The notes under the pieces: generated by a model | Databases searched by the model: none | Told to the model about the DNA's origin: nothing | What the model saw: only the letters and a program-made list of their open reading frames with translations | Part shown: in pieces, positions 33,500 through 42,129 of the stretch | Position numbering within the stretch: the stretch's first letter is position 1 | Layout: each line of letters starts with the position of its first letter | Made by a program: the position numbers and the translations under genes | Source: JBBSUQ01 sp964389755 | GTDB lineage: Bacteria; Bacteroidota; Bacteroidia; Flavobacteriales_D; Crocinitomicaceae | DNA: 64,000 bases | Reading direction: 5' to 3' | Assembly: GCA_964389755.1 (NCBI GenBank) | Contig: CAYMEW010000018.1 | Span: 15,173 to 79,172 of the forward strand

Positions 33500-34372
33500 A
33501 TGCGATACCAAATATATACACACCTTTTCCTGCTGTTGTTTACCTTCCTCGGCATCAGCGTTTCCTGTGGCAGGCATCGAACACCGTTGAATCAAGAGGT
33601 GGCACTGCACGAATTTCAACGACCCGACACGCTTCCAAAAGTTCCGGTACGCCCGATTTACGCGATTCGCAAACTGGAGACTGATTCGGTCATTGATTCA
33701 CTTCGTAAAAGTTATACGCCCGACCAACTGGAGATCATTTTCGCCATCAACCGGATCGATTCATCACGTGTACGCCGGGGCACGACCATTATTATTCCGG
33801 ACACACTTTTCGGTTCGTTGAGTTATTACGCGCCTTTCCCGATCCGCATTCATGCCTTCGACACGATCCCGAAGATCATTCTCGTTTCTCAGCGGATCCA
33901 GGCATTTGCAGCCTATCAAAACGGGAAATTGTCCCGCTGGGGACCGGTGAGTTCCGGGAAAAGAAGCACACCGACTCCGAACGGGTTGTATCACACCAAC
34001 TGGAAGATCAAATCCAAGAGAAGTACTGTCAATAACGAATGGATCCTTCCGTGGTACTTCAATATTCACAATACAGGAGGAATAGCGCTGCATCAATACG
34101 AACTTCCGGGTTACCCGGCCAGTCATTCCTGCGTTCGTTTGCGCGAAACGGATGCTCGTTGGTTCTATGACTGGGCCGACCAGTGGCAACTTGCGGACAG
34201 CGGGCGCACCATTGTAAAGGAAGGAACGCCTGTTGTAATCTACGGGACCTACAATTACGATACAATTCGTCCCTGGTTACAACTTGCCGGAACAAGGCGT
34301 ACGGAAAAAATAACTTCCGATGAAATTACGGGAATTCTTGATTCGGCACGAAGCGGAAAATCCATGCGCTAA
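33500..34372 (+). CDS. L,D-transpeptidase (YkuD) lipoprotein
   Basis: A 290-aa lipoprotein (FLGISVSC, C23). The catalytic YkuD domain is at about residues 125-250: KIILVSQRIQAFAAYQNGKL, then the active-site HxxG-x-SHSCVRL arrangement (H198, SHSC at 208-211, catalytic C211, R213). It forms or swaps 3-3 peptidoglycan cross-links or attaches proteins to peptidoglycan from the outer-membrane inner face. A LysM-like section at about 60-105 (YTPDQLEIIFAINRIDSSRVRRGTTIIIP) probably binds peptidoglycan. Confidence 0.9.
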   Translation: MRYQIYTHLFLLLFTFLGISVSCGRHRTPLNQEVALHEFQRPDTLPKVPVRPIYAIRKLETDSVIDSLRKSYTPDQLEIIFAINRIDSSRVRRGTTIIIPDTLFGSLSYYAPFPIRIHAFDTIPKIILVSQRIQAFAAYQNGKLSRWGPVSSGKRSTPTPNGLYHTNWKIKSKRSTVNNEWILPWYFNIHNTGGIALHQYELPGYPASHSCVRLRETDARWFYDWADQWQLADSGRTIVKEGTPVVIYGTYNYDTIRPWLQLAGTRRTEKITSDEITGILDSARSGKSMR

Positions 34373-34395
34373 AAATGCGATTCCGCAAAATTAAA

Positions 34396-34425
34396 AAGCC
34401 GGCTGAAATTCGCCGGCTTCTTACA
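34396..34425 (+). terminator. Terminator after L,D-transpeptidase gene
   Basis: AAGCCGGC/GCCGGCTT, 8-bp stem with an 8-nt loop, then CTTACATTT. The T tract is short. Confidence 0.65.
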
Positions 34426-34556
34426 TTTGGGATGGTTGGTTGTTAATCTTGTCATCAGTGACCCTACAAAGATGGAACAAAAATTCCGTTTTTGATACAG
34501 CTATTTCACGTGATGTCGTTCTGGATTTACAAATGGTATTGCAAGGCCTGTTTTGG

Positions 34557-34591
34557 CACAAAAAAAGGCCGTCGGTTAAACCGACGGCCTT
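34557..34591 (-). terminator. Terminator after secDF
   Basis: AGGCCGTCGGT/ACCGACGGCCT, an 11-bp perfect stem with a 3-nt loop; on the minus strand it is followed by T7. Confidence 0.9.
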
Positions 34592-34611
34592 CGTATTAAG
34601 TTTTCTTTTTA

Positions 34612-37600
34612 TCAGGCTTTAATCTTCTTACTGAAATCGATCAGCAACGGAGTTGCGATGCAGAGCGATGAGTAAGTTCCCACGAATACACCCACCATCA
34701 GCGCAAATACGAATCCTTTGATCGAAGCACCACCGAAGATGAAGATCGTAAGGAGCACCACGAAGGTTGTCATGGAGGTATTAATCGTACGTGAAAGGGT
34801 CGAGTTCAGTGCACCGTTAATTTGCGAAGCATGATCTCCTCCTTTTCCGAGTCGGAAATCTTCCCGGATCCGGTCAAAGACGATCACCGTATCGTTGATC
34901 GAGTAACCGATCACAGTCAGGATAGCCGCAATGAAGGCCTGGTCAACGTCCATGTTAAACGGTAAGATTCCGTAGAAAATAGAGAACGCTGCGAGCACGA
35001 GCAACACGTCATGTGCCATCGCAAGCAACGCACCTACCGAATACTGCCATCTTCCGAAACGAATGAAGATGTATGCAAATACAATGATCAGCGAGAGGAT
35101 GATCGAGATCGTGGACGATGTGATCAACTCCTGTGAAACGCTTGCCGAAACCGTACGCGATTCCATGATGCGCGATTCTCCGAGTCGTTCTTTGGTCAGG
35201 TCGAGACCTTCACGGATCTTCTCTTTTACCACATTGTTCGAAGAATCACTCGTTTTCATGTAATTGGTCGTGATCTCCACGTAATAGGAGTTCGATTTTG
35301 TTTTCGCATCGATGGAAGCCACTTTTCCGTCTTCCACCAGTACTTCGCCCAGTTTGGATTTCAGGTATTCGATATTTCCCTGTGCCGATTTATCGAACTG
35401 AACGCCATACGTTCGACCTCCGTCAAACTCCACACTCAGGTTCAGACCGCGCGTAAACAGTGAGATCGCTCCTGCGAGGATCAACGCTCCGGAAATGAAG
35501 TAGAAAATACGGCGTTTCCCCACGAAGTCAATTCGGAAGTTTTTGAACGCATTCTGCGTGACAGACGTCCCGAAGGTCAGTTCTTTGTTCTTACTTACAA
35601 TACCTGTAATGATGAGTCGGGTAACCACGAGCGCTGCGAAGAGCGACGTAAAGATACCGATAATGAGGGTTGTCGCGAAAGATTCGATCGGTCCGGAACC
35701 GAAGATCTTCAGAACGATTGCCGTAAGAAGCGTGGTCACGTTGGCATCGATGATGGAAGAAAGCGCTTTGCTGAAACCTTCCTGCACCGCTGTCTTGATA
35801 TCGCGCCCGGCAGCCTGTTCTTCCCGAATCCGTTCGTAAATAAGTACGTTCGCATCGACGGCCATACCAATAGTGAGGACAATACCTGCAATACCTGCAA
35901 GTGTAAGTACCGCACCGAAAGAGGCAAGCGATCCGAAAATGAAGAGGATGTTCGCGATCAGCGCGATATCCGCCACGAGTCCTGCTTTACCGTAGTAGAA
36001 GCCCATGTAAATGAACACCACGAGTAATGCAACACCGAAAGAGATGAGTCCTGCACGCGAGTTCTCGGAACCGATGGTCGGACCGACGCGCGTTTGTTCT
36101 TTGATCACACACGGAGCCGGCAGTGCACCACCGTTGAGCAGTCCTGCGAGGTCCTTGGCACTTTCAATGTCAAATGAACCGGAGATCTGTGTACGTCCGC
36201 CGGTAATAGCCGTGATCACGTTCGGAGCACTGTAAACAACGCTATCCATGGTAATCGCAACGATCTTCCCGACGTTATCGGCAGTCATTTGTGCCCACTT
36301 CTCACTTCCTTCCGTGGTCATTTCGATATCCACGGTAATTTGTCCGTCCTGCTGATCGAAGCCGGTCGTTGCATTTTGAACGTCTTTTCCGCCAACTCGT
36401 GCTTTTCCGTTATCCGGAACCCGGATGGCATACAGGATGTATCCGCGCTCTTTACCGTCCTGACTAACCTTCTCGAGGTTTGCAGACCACATGAAAGCGA
36501 GGTTCGGAGGAAGGATCGCCTGAACATCTTTGCGTTTCAGGATTTGATCCACTTTACCACGATCCTGCGGTGAAGCGTAACCTGCGGCACGACCAAAAGG
36601 TTTGAGGTAACTCTGCAGTCCTTTAACTTCATTTCCTTCTTTATCGGTATTGGAGAAGATATCCTCCATGCTGTTCTCCGAAGTATCCTGGTCCGCCAGG
36701 TTCAATGAATCTTCAACAAGCGTTGTATCTTCAACGAGGGTCGTATCCTCGACTTCAACTTCGTCCGTTTCCTCGCTTTCTTCCATGTATGGCTGCTGCG
36801 AAACGTTGGCGATCTGCATCAACACCGGCTGAATATCTTTATCCTCGAATGTCTCAAAGAACTGGAGGTTTGCCGTTGATTGCAGTTTTGCACTTACGGT
36901 AGCCTCATCCTGAACACCCGGTAATTCGATGTAAAGACGGTTGTTCGAAGGATCTTTCTGAATATTCGGCTGTGCCACACCAAACTGGTTGATACGACGG
37001 TTCATGATCTCTTCAACCCCGTCCATTGAATTGGCGACCTTATCATTCAGGAAGTCTTTTACATCCGCATTCGAAGAGTTGCGATCGAGTCCGTCTACTT
37101 CGGAAATAGAGAACAGGCGAACGAGTTCGTCTTTCATTCCCGGGTTGAGTTCCTGGTGCGCTTTCTCAAACAGGTCTACGAAATCGCCTCCTTTTGAATG
37201 GTATTCTTTACTCGCTTTCTCGAAAGGCTTCTTAAACGTAAGGTCATTCGGGTTACGCGCATAGTTCTTTACCAGGTCGGGAATAGAAATCTCGAGCGTT
37301 ACGCTCATCCCTCCCACGAGGTCCAGACCAAACGCCAAACTGCGGTTTTTAACTTCTGTAAAGTTGTACCCGATGCCCGGATACACTTTGGTAGTCGCCT
37401 TGTCCTTCAGGTTCGCATTCACGAACGCTGCTTTCGCGATCTCTTTGCTCTCCGGCTTTGAAAAATCGACCTCGGTACCGTTGGGAAGCGTAGCCACGTT
37501 GCCGTTTGCTTTCGCCTCTTCCATCAATTCTTCCACCGCGCGGTCAGCATCTTTCGAAGCTTTTTCCTCAACAGACGTTGCCACCCAGGTAAACGACAAC

Positions 37601-37662
37601 TGATACAGACAAACAGCTGTAAGTAAAATGGTTAAAAACCAGAAAAATCCTTTATTACGCAT
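34612..37662 (-). CDS. secDF: SecDF fused protein translocase subunit
   Basis: A 1016-aa fusion of SecD and SecF, which use the proton-motive force to pull exported proteins through SecYEG. After TM1 (GFFWFLTILLTAVCLYQLSF) come the P1 periplasmic domain (LAFGLDLVGGMSVTLE; NRRINQFGVAQPNIQ; RLYIELPGV), a low-complexity acidic insert with a repeated VEDTTL (about residues 300-340), and the first RND-like TM bundle with IGMAVDANVLIYERIREE. SecF begins at about 705 (LSVEFDGGRTYGVQF) and ends with GYSINDTVIVFDRIRED and the last helices. Single gene with its own promoter and terminator. Confidence 0.97.
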   Translation of the reverse strand: MRNKGFFWFLTILLTAVCLYQLSFTWVATSVEEKASKDADRAVEELMEEAKANGNVATLPNGTEVDFSKPESKEIAKAAFVNANLKDKATTKVYPGIGYNFTEVKNRSLAFGLDLVGGMSVTLEISIPDLVKNYARNPNDLTFKKPFEKASKEYHSKGGDFVDLFEKAHQELNPGMKDELVRLFSISEVDGLDRNSSNADVKDFLNDKVANSMDGVEEIMNRRINQFGVAQPNIQKDPSNNRLYIELPGVQDEATVSAKLQSTANLQFFETFEDKDIQPVLMQIANVSQQPYMEESEETDEVEVEDTTLVEDTTLVEDSLNLADQDTSENSMEDIFSNTDKEGNEVKGLQSYLKPFGRAAGYASPQDRGKVDQILKRKDVQAILPPNLAFMWSANLEKVSQDGKERGYILYAIRVPDNGKARVGGKDVQNATTGFDQQDGQITVDIEMTTEGSEKWAQMTADNVGKIVAITMDSVVYSAPNVITAITGGRTQISGSFDIESAKDLAGLLNGGALPAPCVIKEQTRVGPTIGSENSRAGLISFGVALLVVFIYMGFYYGKAGLVADIALIANILFIFGSLASFGAVLTLAGIAGIVLTIGMAVDANVLIYERIREEQAAGRDIKTAVQEGFSKALSSIIDANVTTLLTAIVLKIFGSGPIESFATTLIIGIFTSLFAALVVTRLIITGIVSKNKELTFGTSVTQNAFKNFRIDFVGKRRIFYFISGALILAGAISLFTRGLNLSVEFDGGRTYGVQFDKSAQGNIEYLKSKLGEVLVEDGKVASIDAKTKSNSYYVEITTNYMKTSDSSNNVVKEKIREGLDLTKERLGESRIMESRTVSASVSQELITSSTISIILSLIIVFAYIFIRFGRWQYSVGALLAMAHDVLLVLAAFSIFYGILPFNMDVDQAFIAAILTVIGYSINDTVIVFDRIREDFRLGKGGDHASQINGALNSTLSRTINTSMTTFVVLLTIFIFGGASIKGFVFALMVGVFVGTYSSLCIATPLLIDFSKKIKA

Positions 37663-37705
37663 TTTCGTAAATCAGTTAGTATATATAGTATATAATTTAA
37701 GCCCG

Positions 37706-37736
37706 CAAATATAGAATAATGCTTGATTAAAGTCAA
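37706..37736 (-). promoter_or_regulatory. Full Bacteroidota promoter for secDF
   Basis: On the minus strand TTTG with TTG at -33 (37734-37736), exactly 20 nt spacing, and TATATTTG at -7 (37706-37713). Predicted start near 37701, giving a 39-nt AT-rich leader. Confidence 0.78.
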
Positions 37737-37787
37737 AAAAGTTTGCGAGGTATTTAGTAAGTTTATTAACAATGAATAAACGGCAGG

Positions 37788-38933
37788 CTAAGCCGGGCGC
37801 GAACTTTCACGCAGTTTTTCGTAAAATTCAAGTAATTTACGGGAAAAAGCCTCCCAACTGTTCGCCTTGTTTTCTTCGCGGATATACGCGGAACAGGTGT
37901 CTTTCAGATCGCTGCCGAAGAAATCCCGGATCGCTGTACCGATCGCCTCCGGAGATGCTTCATCCACAACAAGGCCGTTTTGACGATGTTGCACGGACTC
38001 CTTAAGTCCGCCGACATCCGTTGCAATGACAGGAACCTCGAAGTTTTTCGCAATACTGATGATACCGCTTTGCGTGGCCGAACGATAAGGGAGAACGCAG
38101 ACATCCGCCGCCGAGAAATAAAGCGGAACACGTTCATCGGGAATGTATTCTATAAAGTTATGGATGCGCTTTTCCAACCCGTGGCGACGAATCTGTTGTT
38201 CGTATTTGTCGAAAGAACCATATACTTCACCGGCGATAATGAGTTCGTAAGAATCATCCAGTTGCGTCATGGCGTCGATCAAAAGATCCAGTCCCTTGTA
38301 ATCGCGAATAATCCCGAAAAATAAAGCAATCTTCTTCCCGGCAGCGTATTCGAGTCCGAGTGTTTTAAGTGCTTTTGAACGATCCATACGTTCGCCAAAC
38401 TGTTTGTACACCGGGTGATCGATCCGCAGGTACCGGGCATCCGGACGAATGCTCAGCAGATCTTTCAGGACTTTGTCGGACATCACGATAAAACCGTCGT
38501 TCCGACGTAAGAAGTAGCGATTGAAGGGGCTGTCAAAAAAACGCTTTTCGTGTGGGATCACATTGTCCAGAATGCTAATCCGGACAGCGCGACGCTTCAG
38601 CTTACCGAAAACGTACCCGAGTGCGGGTGCAAAAAAGGTCATCCAGTACTTCGAGATGATCAGGTCCGGTTTACTTTTACGTATTTTCCGGGCGGTAGAT
38701 GCATAACTGGCCGGGTTGATCGTATCTAGCACACGCGCTGCCGGAATACGGTCGGCCGGATCGCCTTCAGAAACGTATTGTGTTTGTCCAGGGAATAAAA
38801 AGTCGGGATATTGCCGGCGAAAGGTAAAGGCTTCTACCTCGTGCTCTTTTTCGAGTTCGCGATAAAGAAGGGCGTTAAACTGCGCTATTCCCCCGCGATA
38901 CGGGTAAAAAGTGGATAGAAAGACAATTTTCAT
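37788..38933 (-). CDS. Glycosyltransferase family 4
   Basis: A 381-aa GT-B enzyme using a nucleotide-sugar donor. N-terminal acceptor domain with the glycine-rich start FLSTFYPYRGGIAQFN. C-terminal donor domain: KKIALFFGIIRDYKGLDLLIDAM, ELIIAGEVYG, IEYIPDERVPLYFSAADVCVLPYRSATQSGI, and the EX7E-like ending NFEVPVIATDVGGLKESV. No membrane anchor, so it works at the cytoplasmic face. The ATGA overlap with the GT9 gene marks the last gene of the 43.1-37.8 kb envelope operon. Confidence 0.9.
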   Translation of the reverse strand: MKIVFLSTFYPYRGGIAQFNALLYRELEKEHEVEAFTFRRQYPDFLFPGQTQYVSEGDPADRIPAARVLDTINPASYASTARKIRKSKPDLIISKYWMTFFAPALGYVFGKLKRRAVRISILDNVIPHEKRFFDSPFNRYFLRRNDGFIVMSDKVLKDLLSIRPDARYLRIDHPVYKQFGERMDRSKALKTLGLEYAAGKKIALFFGIIRDYKGLDLLIDAMTQLDDSYELIIAGEVYGSFDKYEQQIRRHGLEKRIHNFIEYIPDERVPLYFSAADVCVLPYRSATQSGIISIAKNFEVPVIATDVGGLKESVQHRQNGLVVDEASPEAIGTAIRDFFGSDLKDTCSAYIREENKANSWEAFSRKLLEFYEKLRESSRPA

Positions 38934-40030
38934 GATTCCGGACGGTTAAGCCGAACCACATTCTCAAAGACGGTTTCAGACGTAATGTCGTGCATGCAGG
39001 AACGTCCGCGTTTACAGCTATTTCCATAATAGCAGATGCAGGGTTCCGGCGGACCGACGATCACACCTCTTCCGTAAAGTTCAAATTCATACGGGTTAAA
39101 AATGTTATTCATCAGCACCATTTGCTTTTGAAGCGCCGTTGCAATGTGCATCATCATAGACACCTGGGTCACGATCACGTCGCAGGCGTTCGTCAGCGCG
39201 ATAAACTCCTGCAGGCTGAAATGCCCCGGATAATGAATCGCCGCCTCCCTGCTCATGCGCAGGTTCTTTTCGTGTTCGAGTTGCCCGCCGAGAAACACGG
39301 GGTAAAAACCAGCTTCGCGCAGTTGCACCGCCAGGCTGATCCACGATTCTTCGGACCAAAGGCGGGTATTCCAGCGCGGACCGCATCCTGTATTCAATCC
39401 AACCACGGTTCGTCCGTCAGCCAGTGTCCGGATCTTCTTTCTCCACTGTTCGGAAAGTCCTTCATCCAGGTTAATCTGGTACGGCTCCAGGCGGAAATCC
39501 AGGTGACAGATCTCGAAGATCTCTTCAAGATAACTTTTGGTATTTTGTTGCGACAGGTTATCAAAAAAACCGGTCATCAACTTATGAACCGCCGCGGGGG
39601 TTGCGGCATCGATGTGATTGTTATTCCAGGTAAAACCATATTTTTCAGCTGCATTCACTTCTGCTAAAAGCATACAGGCTTCCGGGTCTTTGTCCAGGTT
39701 AATTGCAATATCGTAATCGCTGTTCGCAATGGTGTAGAGTGAGACAGCATCCAGCTTATAGAGCTCGTCGATCTCGTTCTTCGGAAGAATATCCGGGGAA
39801 AGTGTAAGCCAGGTAATGTGACAGTCGGGATATTCCTGTTTGAGGCGAACCATCAGCGGCGTGGTGCGAATCACATCGCCCAGAGCTCCGAGTTTTATGA
39901 TCAGGATGCGCTTGCTGGCCGGCAGATACTCGCTGCAATGATCGCAGGTTACGCCGAGTATTTTGTTGGGTTTGCAGGGAATCGCTCCGCGGAAATGTTT
40001 ACAATCGAATTTTACGTCTTCTAGTTTCAT
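38930..40030 (-). CDS. Glycosyltransferase family 9 with cysteine-rich ends
   Basis: A 366-aa heptosyltransferase-like GT-B protein: RILIIKLGALGDVIRTTPLM, VGLNTGCGPRWNTRLWSEESW, HFSLQEFIALTNACDVIVTQVSMMMHIATAL are typical of GT9. Unusually, the N-terminus carries C-x8-C-x9-C-x2-C (FDCKHFRGAIPCKPNK...CDHC) and the C-terminus C-x-C-x5-C-x5-C (CICYYGNSCKRGRSC), eight cysteines able to bind zinc or an iron-sulfur cluster. I start at MKLEDVKFDC, seven codons into the frame, because the Cys motif follows. Likely adds a sugar to an envelope glycolipid. Confidence 0.87.
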   Translation of the reverse strand: MKLEDVKFDCKHFRGAIPCKPNKILGVTCDHCSEYLPASKRILIIKLGALGDVIRTTPLMVRLKQEYPDCHITWLTLSPDILPKNEIDELYKLDAVSLYTIANSDYDIAINLDKDPEACMLLAEVNAAEKYGFTWNNNHIDAATPAAVHKLMTGFFDNLSQQNTKSYLEEIFEICHLDFRLEPYQINLDEGLSEQWRKKIRTLADGRTVVGLNTGCGPRWNTRLWSEESWISLAVQLREAGFYPVFLGGQLEHEKNLRMSREAAIHYPGHFSLQEFIALTNACDVIVTQVSMMMHIATALQKQMVLMNNIFNPYEFELYGRGVIVGPPEPCICYYGNSCKRGRSCMHDITSETVFENVVRLNRPES

Positions 40031-40124
40031 GATCACCCTATATGGCTTCAAAGGTAATTATCCCGTTAAAAAAAAGCTATTCGCGGAAGGTATATTTCAA
40101 AGGCAGGAGCGAACAGGTGCTGAC

Positions 40125-40796
40125 TTATTCGATCCCGTAAGAAACCACGGTATAGAATTGTTCGGTGCCTTTTTGTGCCGCGAGCGTGTCGAAATTCTCG
40201 ATGCGCAGGTCTTTGTAATAGCGCTGTATGAGGCCGACCTTGCGCGCGTAAACCTCGTATTTCCGGCGGTAATCGACCAGGGAGAAAAAGTCCTGTTCCT
40301 CCACGGTCACTGTTTCCTGGAAAAGCGTATTCCCAACGGTTTTTTCAGTATGCAGGTCGGAATAATAGAATTCCATCGGGTCCATTGTGTTGTAAGCGTT
40401 CGGATTCCATTCTTTTTCTTTGGTCACTGCGAAAACCAGGCGAATGATCCGTTGATTTTCCTCAATGCTTTCAAGACGGTGGTTGTCTTTGTAGACCGTC
40501 CAGAGATCCTGTACCTGCCACGCTGCCGAAGCATTCGGACGTGTATACCTGAAAAATTCGCGTGTTTCCCTTCCGGAATTATCCGTAACGGTATCCCCGA
40601 TCAGCGTTTTGAGCTGGTAATAAACGGTATCATGCTGTGCCAGGGCTTCGTCATGTGTAATTTCACACACGTCATAAACGACATACCTGCCTTTTTCTAT
40701 CGGGAAGTAATCGTAGTAGAATTCAGGGGCCGCTTCCTGTTTCTTACAGGAAAGTAAAAGGAACGCTAAGCTTATGAAGCAGATAATTTTACGCAT
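40125..40796 (-). CDS. Lipoprotein of unknown function, 223 aa
   Basis: Lipoprotein signal (ISLAFLLLSCKK, C17). The mature part is beta-rich: EFYYDYFPIEKGRYVVYDVCEITHDE, YQLKTLIGDTVTDNSGRETREFFRY, IRLVFAVTKEKEWNPNAYNTMDPMEFYY, LVDYRRKYEVYARKVGLIQRYYKDL. The last segment recalls lipoproteins of Bacteroidota glycan loci, but I recognise no family. Within the envelope glycan operon, 94 nt upstream of the GT9 gene and 38 nt after the MORN-like gene. Confidence 0.75.
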   Translation of the reverse strand: MRKIICFISLAFLLLSCKKQEAAPEFYYDYFPIEKGRYVVYDVCEITHDEALAQHDTVYYQLKTLIGDTVTDNSGRETREFFRYTRPNASAAWQVQDLWTVYKDNHRLESIEENQRIIRLVFAVTKEKEWNPNAYNTMDPMEFYYSDLHTEKTVGNTLFQETVTVEEQDFFSLVDYRRKYEVYARKVGLIQRYYKDLRIENFDTLAAQKGTEQFYTVVSYGIE

Positions 40797-40834
40797 GATT
40801 TTAATCGTAACACAAGGACCAAGTTACGTAAAAA

Positions 40835-41593
40835 TTATCCGTTCGGATCAACTCCGAGTTCTTTTAATTGCTTCATCTTGAACTCGAGTTCTTTGCCCGT
40901 CAGGTTTTTACCGTAATAGAAGTATTTGCGGCCGACCTCATTCCCCTGCTCATCGTAGCCAAAACTCCACCCGTGCTGAATGCCTTTTTTGAAGCGTTCG
41001 AGGAACATCATCTTCCCATTTGGAAAGTAGGTTTTCCAAATTCCGTCTTTTTTATCGTCGACGTATATTCCTTCTTTCCGGACACCCCCGAAATCGTAAT
41101 ATTCCTTGTAAGAACCGTTGAGTTTTCCGTTGGAATAATTCATAACCGCCGAAACGCGCTCTGAATTGTCACTCGGGTCTTCCGACAGGTAATACACGGT
41201 CTTTTGCCCGCTGAGCTGACCGTTTTTAAAACTTTCTTTAAAGCTGAGCCTGCCGGAAGGCGCATAGTTGTTCCAGACACTGTCTTTTTCACCGTTCATG
41301 TAAATACCGGCCGACATCAGCTTCCCGTTTTCATGGTAAAAAAACGCGACCGATCGCGGCGATCCTTCGGTATGTTTCACAACAGCCTTCACTTTGGCGC
41401 TGGGATAAAAGTAGGAAAAGGTTCCGACCGGCTTATCGTCTTTGAACTGTCCTTTATACTGGAAGACGCGACTGTCGGGATATGTTTTCTGCCAAGTTCC
41501 CTGTTTCCGGCCTTTTGAATCGGTTTGATTCACCGGTTGCGCCAGGAAGCTGAAAACGCATAAAAACTGGAAAAGAAACAAAGGTATTTTCAT
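40835..41593 (-). CDS. Secreted MORN/YwqK-like repeat protein
   Basis: A 252-aa exported protein (MKIPLFLFQFLCVFSFLAQP) built of about eight repeats of the YwqK/MORN type: GRKQGTWQKTYPDSRVFQYKGQFKDDKPVGTFSYFYPSAK, ENGKLMSAGIYMNGEKDSVWNNYAPSGRL, GGVRKEGIYVDDKKDGIWKTYFPNGKM. These beta-hairpin repeats are common in Bacteroidota secreted proteins and often bear the label 'toxin-antitoxin YwqK antitoxin', which is not supported here as no toxin is present. The ATGA overlap with the HAD gene couples it to the glycan operon. Confidence 0.83.
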   Translation of the reverse strand: MKIPLFLFQFLCVFSFLAQPVNQTDSKGRKQGTWQKTYPDSRVFQYKGQFKDDKPVGTFSYFYPSAKVKAVVKHTEGSPRSVAFFYHENGKLMSAGIYMNGEKDSVWNNYAPSGRLSFKESFKNGQLSGQKTVYYLSEDPSDNSERVSAVMNYSNGKLNGSYKEYYDFGGVRKEGIYVDDKKDGIWKTYFPNGKMMFLERFKKGIQHGWSFGYDEQGNEVGRKYFYYGKNLTGKELEFKMKQLKELGVDPNG

Positions 41594-42129
41594 GTTAAAA
41601 ACTGTTCTGCAAATTCTTTTAAACTACTCACCGAATAATCTGCCCTTTCACGGGCCGGCTCTGCGGTAAGCACGCGTACGGTAGTCATTCCAAGATTCCT
41701 GCCAAAAACGATATCGCTGTCGGAATCACCGATCATGACCGATTTTGAAAAATCAACATCCGGAAACTCCTGTCGTGCCAAAAGTGCCATCCCGGGGTTC
41801 GGTTTTCGCAACATATTTCCCGGATCGGCCAGACCAGGCGCAAAATAGCAGGACCGGATGACGCCGCCACGTTTTTTCACCGCTTCGCACATATAATCAT
41901 GCACGTCGAAAAGGTTACGCTCAGACATGAGTCCTTTCCCAATGCCCTGCTGGTTGGTCACTACAAATACGTGTGCTGCTTTCCGGCTAATGGCCGCAAT
42001 GGCTTCGGGAGCACCCGGCAAGAAGCGGAATTCATCCGTGTTTCTGACGTATCCTCCGAAAATCCGTTCGTTGATCACCCCATCCCTGTCCAGAAAAACC
42101 GTCCATGTCTGATCCAGTTTCAACATCAA
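41590..42129 (-). CDS. HAD-IIIA family phosphatase (GmhB/HisB-N like)
   Basis: A 179-aa hydrolase with the HAD nucleophile motif FLDRDGVINE, motif II VVTNQQGIGKGL, and motifs III/IV KPNPGM and MIGDSDSDIVFGRN. It is closest to D-glycero-D-manno-heptose-1,7-bisphosphate phosphatase (GmhB), but the zinc loop usual in GmhB (CxH...CxC) is absent: the equivalent segment SCYFAPGLADPGNMLRKP has one cysteine. A role in nucleotide-sugar supply for the adjacent GT9 is likely, but the substrate is uncertain. Confidence 0.8.
   Translation of the reverse strand: MMLKLDQTWTVFLDRDGVINERIFGGYVRNTDEFRFLPGAPEAIAAISRKAAHVFVVTNQQGIGKGLMSERNLFDVHDYMCEAVKKRGGVIRSCYFAPGLADPGNMLRKPNPGMALLARQEFPDVDFSKSVMIGDSDSDIVFGRNLGMTTVRVLTAEPARERADYSVSSLKEFAEQFLT

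Noticed and set aside
40835..41593. Reading the MORN/YwqK protein as a toxin-antitoxin component
   Set aside because: It has a signal peptide, is coupled to envelope genes and has no toxin neighbour; the name is a family label only.
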